Source of the DNA: Scytonematopsis contorta HA4267-MV1
GTDB lineage: Bacteria; Cyanobacteriota; Cyanobacteriia; Cyanobacteriales; Nostocaceae
Assembly (NCBI GenBank): GCA_019359035.1
Contig: JAHHIC010000078.1
Location: 1 to 39,698 of the forward strand
Direction of reading: 5' to 3'
Length of the DNA stretch: 39,698 bases
Part shown: positions 33,986-39,698 of the stretch, piece after piece
Layout of the letters: each line of letters starts with the position of its first letter
How positions within the stretch are numbered: the stretch's first letter is position 1
The notes under the pieces: generated by a model
The model's input: only the letters and a program-made list of their open reading frames with translations
The model's database searches: none
Told to the model about the DNA's origin: nothing
Translations under genes and position numbers: made by a program

Positions 33986-35791
33986 TTAGATAATTGGTAG
34001 CTCAATCCAAAATTGCGAACCTTGGTTAACAACAGATTCAACTCCAAACCTTCCTCCCATGCGTTCCATAGCTTTACGTACAATTGCTAGCCCAATACCA
34101 GTTCCTGAGTATAAATCAGACCCATGCAATCTGTTAAATACTTCAAAAATTCGCTCCTTAGACTCTGACGGTATACCAATAGCATTGTCTTCTACCCAAA
34201 GACGTATATATCCTATTTCTTGAGTAGCATATATTTTGATTTGTGGAAATACATTAGGAGCAACAAATTTAATAGCATTAGATAAAAGATTTGTAACTAC
34301 TTGAAGCAAATAAAAATAATTGCCTAAAACTATAGGTAAAGATTCCTGTACTGTTATTTTTGCTTGTTTTTCTATAATTTTTAAGTTTAACTGCTTTAAA
34401 GAATCATTAACAATTAATGCAAGTGATACGGGTTGAATAAGTATTTCTTGATTGCTGAGTCGGCTGTAGTCGAGTAAATTTCGAGTTAAACGCTCCATGT
34501 GCTGGGCATTGTTGACTATTCTCTGTAAATAGTCAACAGCAGTTGGATGTTGTTGGTTGCCATAATCCTCTAGTATTGCTAAAGCAAACCCTTGAATTAT
34601 CCGCAAAGGTTCTTGTAAATCATGAGAAGCTGAATAAGCAAAAGCTTCTAACTGACGGTTTGCTTCTTCAAGTTGATTTGTACGTTTTCTGACTCGCTGC
34701 TCTAAACTTTTATTAAGTTGCTGAATTTGCGTCTCTTGCTCTTTACTTTCAGTAATATCTTGAGCAAACCCAGCTTGACGATGAATTTCTCCAGCTTGGT
34801 TGCGAATAGGAAAACCGCGAACATTAATCCAGCGTATACTACCGTCGGGACGGATAATCCGATATTCTATATCAAAATGCTTTTTAACATTGTCCCTTAG
34901 ATTTGCAAGAACTTTTGCTCGGTCATCTGAGTGAATGCTTTGAATAAAAGAAGAGAAATTCTCATATAAACTTTCACAAGTACGTCCCCAAACTTGCTCA
35001 TAAGCGGGACTAATATAAATAACTTTATTTTCTTTTACATCGCACATCCAGAAAACAACGGTTAGATTTTCTGCTAGTTGTTGCCAAAGGATATCATTAT
35101 TTTCTTTAGATTTTTCCAATTCAAGATAGCAACTTATGACATGATTTAATTTTCGGAAAGTTGTTGCTCCAAATAGTAATATTAATCCACAGCCAGTAGT
35201 ATTTAGTAGAATAGTTCGCTGGAAGTCAGTTTCAGCTAATCGTGAGTTTATACTCATGAAATCTTCCGCATCTGCTTCCATTTCTTTGATAATGCTGCGG
35301 ATATTATTTATTATACGATGTTTCCCAAGATTAGCTTTTGTCTTCGGTAAAGCGGCTTCATCTTCCTGGCTTTTTCTAAGTTGAATTTTTTTTTCCCACT
35401 CAGAAATTTGTGCGGTAATTAGTGGCTTTAAAAGATTAAATTTATATTCCTGCTTAAGATTATCTCCAATTAGCACTTGCAAAGAGTCAAATTTAGAGTT
35501 AATTTTATTAATAGCTGTTTTATAAGATTCTAAATATTCTTTGTTTCCTGTCAGCAAATATCCCTGTTGACCGATGCGAGAATCTTTTACATCAGAAAAC
35601 AAAGTACGAATTTCTACTACAGTTTGTTGAGTATTTTTTAACTCTAAGCTTATTTGATGTAGCTGTTGTATATTTTGGTAAGAGACTAAGCTGCAAAGAA
35701 TTATAATGAATAAGACTAATGTTAATAATACTGTTGTTTTACTATCAATTGACCATTTCATAACTTTTGCCGCTGACTGGGAGCGTAACAC
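33986..35791 (-). CDS. Membrane histidine kinase: CHASE3-PAS-HisKA-HATPase
   Basis: A protein of 601 aa. A membrane helix (about 20-37) and a second at 193-208 bracket a CHASE3-type sensor domain (QQGYLLTGNKEYLESYKTA). A PAS domain follows (about 240-348, LHP-like SIHSDDR and GFAQDITE). HisKA has His390 in AYSASHDLQEPLRIIQGF, the SHDLQEPLR type seen in phytochrome-like kinases. The ATP-binding domain has LLSNAIKF, DNAIGI (an Ala replaces the usual first Gly) and GTGIGLAIV. No receiver of its own. The start may be this GTG or the ATG at 35761 (MKWSIDSKTT). Neither has a clear Shine-Dalgarno. Probably transcribed with the hybrid kinase downstream. Confidence 0.9.
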   Translation of the reverse strand: MLRSQSAAKVMKWSIDSKTTVLLTLVLFIIILCSLVSYQNIQQLHQISLELKNTQQTVVEIRTLFSDVKDSRIGQQGYLLTGNKEYLESYKTAINKINSKFDSLQVLIGDNLKQEYKFNLLKPLITAQISEWEKKIQLRKSQEDEAALPKTKANLGKHRIINNIRSIIKEMEADAEDFMSINSRLAETDFQRTILLNTTGCGLILLFGATTFRKLNHVISCYLELEKSKENNDILWQQLAENLTVVFWMCDVKENKVIYISPAYEQVWGRTCESLYENFSSFIQSIHSDDRAKVLANLRDNVKKHFDIEYRIIRPDGSIRWINVRGFPIRNQAGEIHRQAGFAQDITESKEQETQIQQLNKSLEQRVRKRTNQLEEANRQLEAFAYSASHDLQEPLRIIQGFALAILEDYGNQQHPTAVDYLQRIVNNAQHMERLTRNLLDYSRLSNQEILIQPVSLALIVNDSLKQLNLKIIEKQAKITVQESLPIVLGNYFYLLQVVTNLLSNAIKFVAPNVFPQIKIYATQEIGYIRLWVEDNAIGIPSESKERIFEVFNRLHGSDLYSGTGIGLAIVRKAMERMGGRFGVESVVNQGSQFWIELPII

Positions 35792-35882
35792 TCTAGTTTG
35801 TTTTTGCAGAATGTCTTTACATAGCTCCTGATTAAGGTTACTAAAAATTACTAATACTTTTAATTAAAGACACTGATTATTT

Positions 35883-35910
35883 AAGAATACGATTTATGTT
35901 AAGTATTCTT
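35883..35910 (-). promoter_or_regulatory. Inverted repeat upstream of the CHASE3 kinase
   Basis: AAGAATAC, 12 bases, GTATTCTT. The half-site GTATTCT is the same as in the inverted repeat at 29851-29870. Another 7-bp inverted repeat (AGTTTAT/ATAAACT) lies at 35974-35995. Both are in the 35792-36115 gap, which has no ORF. Confidence 0.35.
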
Positions 35911-36070
35911 TGATATTTCTAAAATTATTTAAAATTGGTAGCATAGGTTAAATTGAATTTTTAATTTGTTTATAGTTTATATTTAAACATAAACTTCAAT
36001 TCGTTTCTATGTCGGGAGAGGGAAAAAAGACTCTAACTTAACTCATATTTTTACTTCTCATCCGTGATTT

Positions 36071-36096
36071 TAGAGACGTGAAATTTCACGTCTCTA
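36071..36096. repeat. Dispersed palindrome, TAGAGACGTG family (copy 3)
   Basis: A perfect 26-bp palindrome beginning TAGAGACGTGAAA. It lies 20 bases past the stop of the gene at 36116 and could fold as a hairpin in its transcript. Confidence 0.9.
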
Positions 36097-36115
36097 CATC
36101 TTTGGAGGGGGAGGT

Positions 36116-36673
36116 CTACTCGGTTATTAATTGACTGTTCTGTTTGCTTTGTAATGGCAATGCTTCTGAGTTGAGATGTAAATTGGTAACAGTGACACCC
36201 AAAGTAGTTAGGGCTATAAAGGAAATTCCTGTTAACCACTTTACCTGAGAGCGCAAATATTTATTTTCTTGACTCAGGTTATCTATCCGTTCAGGTAAAT
36301 ATGGTTGATTCTCTAAAACTTCTACAGCGACTTTTGTTGGTACAATTTGAGAATTATTAAAAGTGACTTGTGAATGTAACCAATTATTGATTAATTGTGG
36401 ACAATTTTTTTTAAACCATTTCCAAGCATATATTTTCATGGCTGGTTTAGACATTCTGGCAATTAATTTTGTAAAACGATTGAGGGGACGAGAGCGTAGT
36501 TTTTGATTTATTAAGTTGACTGCAGCGACATCATAAAGACGGTCTAATATTAACTTTATGGTTGCTTCTTGGTCATTAGTCAAATTTTGTAGTAGTGTTA
36601 ATGTCTCGTGCATCCGCTCTGTTTCCAGTCGCTTTTCCGCTGATAACTCTAAAGTTTCTTTTTGCTTATTCAC
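36116..36673 (-). CDS. Hypothetical protein with coiled coil and one membrane helix
   Basis: A 185-aa protein that I do not recognise. The N-terminal half is charged and helical (ELSAEKRLETERMHETL). The middle carries a basic, Trp-rich stretch (MKIYAWKWFKKNCPQL). A short coiled coil (ERIDNLSQENKYLRSQVKWL) leads into one hydrophobic segment (TGISFIALTTLGVTVTNL, about 150-167) near the C-terminus. The start is a GTG. An ATG at 36613 (residue 21) is an alternative. It lies between two sensor kinases on the same strand, so it could be an accessory protein, but nothing in the sequence proves this. Confidence 0.65.
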   Translation of the reverse strand: MNKQKETLELSAEKRLETERMHETLTLLQNLTNDQEATIKLILDRLYDVAAVNLINQKLRSRPLNRFTKLIARMSKPAMKIYAWKWFKKNCPQLINNWLHSQVTFNNSQIVPTKVAVEVLENQPYLPERIDNLSQENKYLRSQVKWLTGISFIALTTLGVTVTNLHLNSEALPLQSKQNSQLITE

Positions 36674-36791
36674 GGCTGTTATATAAGTATCTTACTATCC
36701 TCAATATCATATTTTTATTATGTAAATTACGGCTATCCATCCCTAGTAAGAATTGCGACCCAACCCAGTACTGCTCCGGTTTTGCATATTC

Positions 36792-36913
36792 GTAGGTTGG
36801 GTTGTTCGCGTAGCGTGACGCTTCGTCATGGCTTTGCGTTCGCGCAGCGTCCGATAAAAGATAACCCAACAAGTACAACGAAATGTTGGGTTGAGTGGAG
36901 CTACCCAACCTAC
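36792..36913. repeat. Dispersed GTAGGTTGGGTT element (copy 3)
   Basis: A 122-bp element bounded by GTAGGTTGGGT and ACCCAACCTAC. Its interior holds GCGTTCGCGCAGCGTCCGAT and a block of about 34 bases nearly identical to 11909-11942. Its right end supplies the TAG stop of the hybrid kinase that ends at 36910. Confidence 0.88.
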
Positions 36914-39222
36914 AAGCGTTCCCCAAGAAGTTGTGTAACTACGGCAACTAGTTCATCTGGTTCAACTGGCTTCGATACGTGTTTCTGAAACCCTGCCGAA
37001 AGTGCTTGTTGATAGTCGTATTCCCCTGCGTAAGCTGTCACAGCAACTGCCGGAATACGAGCAATTTCTTCTGACTGCAAATTTCTAATTTGACGCATCA
37101 ACATATAACCATCCATTTCTGGCATTCCGATATCACTGACGATGATATCTGGTTTAAATTCTGTTAATTTTTGTAATGCTTCCAACGCCGATGCTGCTTG
37201 GGTAACGGTAGCTCCACCCATCTCTAAAACAAAGGCAATAAAATCTCGCGAATCAATATCGTCATCAACAACTAATATTTCTACTCCGAGGAGGTTTTGG
37301 GAATTTGAGTCTACTTGTCCTTCCTCACTCTCGTCTTCTCTACTTATCGCCTGAAACAATGGTAGTTTTACCGTAAAGCTGGCTCCTAAATTTTCTCCTA
37401 AGCTCTCTGCTTTAACGGTTCCACCATGCATTTCTGTTATCTGTCGTACAATTGCTAATCCTAATCCCAAACCACCAAATTTTCTGGTTGTTGCACTATC
37501 AGCTTGGCGAAAATAGTCAAAAACCCAAGGTAAAAAGTCTGCACTTATACCTTTACCTGTATCAGTGATAGTAATTTTAGCATAGTCTTGAACTTCTTCG
37601 AGAGTGATTTCCACCCGACCGGCTTTAGGTGTAAATTTAACTGCGTTGCTGAGAAGATTCCAAAAAACTTGTTGTAAGCGACCCCCATCACCTGAAACCA
37701 TACTAGTATCAGCTAGAACTGTTTGAATTTTAATATTTTTAACTTCCGCTGTTAAACGTACTGTTTCCAAGGCTGCTAAAATTACCGATTTCAGGTTAAC
37801 TGTATCTATATTTAAAGTTAGCTTGCCTTGCAAAATACGGGAAACATCTAATAAATCTTCAATTAATTGTGCTTGCAACTTGGCATTACGCTCGATGATT
37901 TCCAAGGCTTCAGCCATCTTTCCTGGATTTAAATTACCCCTTTTTATTATTTTCGCCCAACCTAAGATGGGGTTAAGGGGGGTACGAAGTTCGTGAGAAA
38001 GAACGGCCAAAAATTCATCCTTGATACGATTAGCTTTCTCTGCTTCCTCATAAGCGGCTTTCTGCTTTTGCAATGAATCCCGCAAAGCTTCTTCTGTTCG
38101 TTTTTTATCATGAATATCCGTACATGAACCAAACCATTTGAGAATTTTGCCACCTTCATCCCGTAGTGGAAATGCCTGACCAATAAACCAATGATACTGC
38201 CCATCGCTAGCACGACGAAATCGATACTCTATGTAATAATCTTTACCTGTGCTTAGCGATTCATTCCAAATATCTAAACACCTTTGCTTGTCGTCTGGAT
38301 GTAACAAGTGACTCCAACCCCAACCTTGGGTTTCTTTTAAAGTCATACCTGTATACTCGCACCAGCGTTTGTTAAAATAATCGTGGAAACCGTCTGCTTG
38401 GGTTGTCCAGAACATCTGTGGCATTGTATCTGCCAAAGTACGAAAATTTAACTCGCTTTGCCGTAAATTTTCTTCTACTTGTTTACGGTCGCTAATATCC
38501 TGAACTGTCCCCATCATTCGCACTGGGTTACCATCTACATCATAGGTAGCTCGACCTTTTGCGGCAATCCAATGCAGGCTACCATCAGGCCACACAGTAC
38601 GGTATTCGACATCATAAATAGTTTTTTGGGCAAGAGCGCAGGAAACAGCTTCGTCAGTAAATTCGCGGTCGTCTGGATGTAAGCAATTCAAAAAAAGCTG
38701 GTAACTAATTTGTGTATCTACAGTTAATCCAAATAGAGCCTTACATTTGGGAGTCCAAACTAATTCGTCGGTGGTTAAATCCCAAAACCACATACCTAAT
38801 TCTGCTGCTGCCGTAGCTAAGCGAAAACCTTCTTCACTTAGTTGCAACGCTTCTTGGTTTTTTTTGTTTTCGGTAATATCCTGTATAATCCCTATAATAC
38901 CTACAATAGAGTCATCATCGTCACACCAAGGATGCTTTTTTGATAATAGCCACCGCGTTATTCCTTGGTGAGAAACTTTTTCTTCGTAAGTACAAGACTC
39001 CCCTGTGCGAATAATGCGCTCGTCGTTTTGTATAATTTGTTGAGCAATATCCGCTGGAAATAATGTAACGTCATCTTTACCTAACATTGCCTCAACAGTT
39101 GTACCAAAGTATTCCGCAGCAATTTCATTGGCAATAACATAGCGTCCTTGCAAATCTTTAACAAAAATAGCATCCGATGTACTTGAAAGAAGCGCTTGCA
39201 ATATGTTAGTCATTTGCACCAA
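36910..39222 (-). CDS. Hybrid histidine kinase: PAS-PAS-PAS-HisKA-HATPase-REC
   Basis: A 770-aa protein without membrane segments. Three PAS units at about 5-117, 130-247 and 255-373; the last two carry LHPDD and WPDGSLHW / FRRASDGQYHW, typical of PAS fold 3 with PAC. HisKA has His410 (LSHELRTPLNPILGW), then N526 (LLSNAVKF), DTGKGI (554-559) and GLGLGLA (584-590), and a C-terminal receiver with Asp697 (IIVSDIGMPEMDGY). All key residues are present. No response regulator follows, so phosphotransfer may go through a separate protein such as the receiver at 7074. The TAG stop is within a dispersed repeat. Confidence 0.93.
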   Translation of the reverse strand: MVQMTNILQALLSSTSDAIFVKDLQGRYVIANEIAAEYFGTTVEAMLGKDDVTLFPADIAQQIIQNDERIIRTGESCTYEEKVSHQGITRWLLSKKHPWCDDDDSIVGIIGIIQDITENKKNQEALQLSEEGFRLATAAAELGMWFWDLTTDELVWTPKCKALFGLTVDTQISYQLFLNCLHPDDREFTDEAVSCALAQKTIYDVEYRTVWPDGSLHWIAAKGRATYDVDGNPVRMMGTVQDISDRKQVEENLRQSELNFRTLADTMPQMFWTTQADGFHDYFNKRWCEYTGMTLKETQGWGWSHLLHPDDKQRCLDIWNESLSTGKDYYIEYRFRRASDGQYHWFIGQAFPLRDEGGKILKWFGSCTDIHDKKRTEEALRDSLQKQKAAYEEAEKANRIKDEFLAVLSHELRTPLNPILGWAKIIKRGNLNPGKMAEALEIIERNAKLQAQLIEDLLDVSRILQGKLTLNIDTVNLKSVILAALETVRLTAEVKNIKIQTVLADTSMVSGDGGRLQQVFWNLLSNAVKFTPKAGRVEITLEEVQDYAKITITDTGKGISADFLPWVFDYFRQADSATTRKFGGLGLGLAIVRQITEMHGGTVKAESLGENLGASFTVKLPLFQAISREDESEEGQVDSNSQNLLGVEILVVDDDIDSRDFIAFVLEMGGATVTQAASALEALQKLTEFKPDIIVSDIGMPEMDGYMLMRQIRNLQSEEIARIPAVAVTAYAGEYDYQQALSAGFQKHVSKPVEPDELVAVVTQLLGERL

Positions 39223-39285
39223 TTTTGCTGGGCTATCCCTTGAATTAAGGCATAAACTTACAAATACAATTTTACAACATGATAA

Positions 39286-39309
39286 AACATCTATCGTATG
39301 ATAGATGTT
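39286..39309 (-). promoter_or_regulatory. Inverted repeat upstream of the triple-PAS kinase
   Basis: AACATCTATC (39286-39295) and GATAGATGTT (39300-39309) form a perfect 10-bp stem with a GTAT loop, 64-87 bases upstream of the kinase start. On the minus strand TTTTAT spans its end, so it may instead terminate transcripts from the remnant at 39365. Operator or terminator cannot be told apart. Confidence 0.4.
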
Positions 39310-39364
39310 ATAAAATCATTAGTATACTTTTAGGGAAAAGCTTCATATCAAATTTGGTTAATCA

Positions 39365-39595
39365 TTATTGCCATTCTCTATCTTCAAGTTCCTTAGTTGG
39401 CAACAATAAAGTTGCTTCAATTTCTTGCCTGATAGCAGCTGTCACCTCACAATTGCTATTCAAGCAATCGAGCAGTAGCTGATTGGCATCATAGTAGCGT
39501 TGTAGCACTTGCTGTTGCTGTTGGCTAAACTGCCAGGGGTGGTTAATATTACGATAGTCAATGATTGTCGTTTTTAACCTACATTCCGCACCCAA
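39365..39595 (-). pseudogene. Remnant of a cyanobacterial NACHT protein C-terminus
   Basis: About 70 residues reading IIDYRNINHPWQFSQQQQ, RYYDANQLLLDCLNSNCEV and RQEIEATLLLPTKELEDREW. This matches my memory of the helical domain at the C-terminus of many cyanobacterial NACHT ATPases. The frame has no ATG; only a TTG at 39595 is available, and an in-frame TAA lies nine codons before it. The rest of the parent gene is absent here, so it looks like a fragment left by deletion, though a tiny stand-alone domain is possible. It is not a piece of the kinase-NACHT gene at 21977, which ends differently. Confidence 0.5.
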
Positions 39596-39606
39596 ACTGT
39601 CACAGA

Positions 39607-39653
39607 AGTGTTTTTACTGACTATTTTCTCTATATGAAGAGTAAAAAAACACT
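39607..39653. repeat. Imperfect inverted repeat at the window end
   Basis: AGTGTTTTTACT (39607-39618) and AGTAAAAAAACACT (39640-39653) are complementary apart from two extra bases. It lies upstream of the NACHT remnant. It may mark the edge of a lost element, but nothing else supports this. Confidence 0.35.
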
Positions 39654-39698
39654 GACGTTGCCTGTATAGTCACATTATTTACCTATCTCAGATGATAT

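Noticed and set aside
36666-36988. 86-aa minus and 108-aa plus ORFs
   Set aside because: Both are formed by the 36792-36913 repeat and the end of the kinase gene.

Overview
The window comes from a filamentous, probably heterocyst-forming cyanobacterium (Nostocales type). The sequence is AT-rich. It carries a mycosporine-like amino acid (MAA) cluster closely matching my memory of the Anabaena variabilis proteins, a Ser/Thr kinase fused to a NACHT ATPase, PAS-rich hybrid histidine kinases, a PEP-CTERM surface protein, two HIP1 octamers (GCGATCGC at 14305 and 31897), short tandem repeats and many small palindromic dispersed repeats. I cannot name the species.

Layout. 1-2.3 kb: a 34-bp tandem array, then an EF-G paralogue (-). 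2.6-6.8 kb: a GT-C type membrane glycosyltransferase (+) convergent with an S9-family glutamyl-endopeptidase-like protein (-), with an inverted repeat between them. 7.0-8.0 kb: a stand-alone receiver protein, and a KTSC-domain gene whose promoter contains a LexA-type box. 8.0-9.2 kb: no ORF, but two regularly spaced CRP-type sites, each with a -10-like hexamer at the same distance. 9.2-11.8 kb: two secreted Pro/Thr-rich proteins, the second with a PEP-CTERM anchor, ending in nested palindromes and a strong terminator. 12.2-12.8 kb: a secreted DUF4360 protein (-).

13.4-20.6 kb: the mysA-mysB-mysC-mysE operon on the minus strand. MysA cyclises sedoheptulose 7-phosphate, MysB methylates to 4-deoxygadusol, MysC adds glycine, and MysE (an NRPS-like protein whose adenylation pocket reads as serine-type) should add serine to give shinorine. 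Repeats sit in every intergenic gap of this operon.

21-24.8 kb: small ORFs and a kinase-NACHT-membrane protein (-). 25-28.2 kb: a short-chain dehydrogenase (+), then a pair of a solo RnfD/NqrB-like membrane protein and a secreted DUF2330 protein (-). 28.4-31.7 kb: a NarL-type response regulator (-) next to a group of small stress-type proteins (CsbD-like, YeaQ-like, coiled-coil, secreted). 31.8-39.2 kb: three large sensor histidine kinases and a small membrane protein, all on the minus strand. 39.4-39.6 kb: a remnant that looks like the C-terminus of a cyanobacterial NACHT protein.

A recurring theme is that dispersed palindromic repeats lie at gene 3' ends. In several cases (MysB, the glycosyltransferase, the RnfD-like protein, the last hybrid kinase) the repeat overlaps or supplies the stop codon or the last codons. 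No tRNA, rRNA, CRISPR array, transposase or intact prophage gene was seen.
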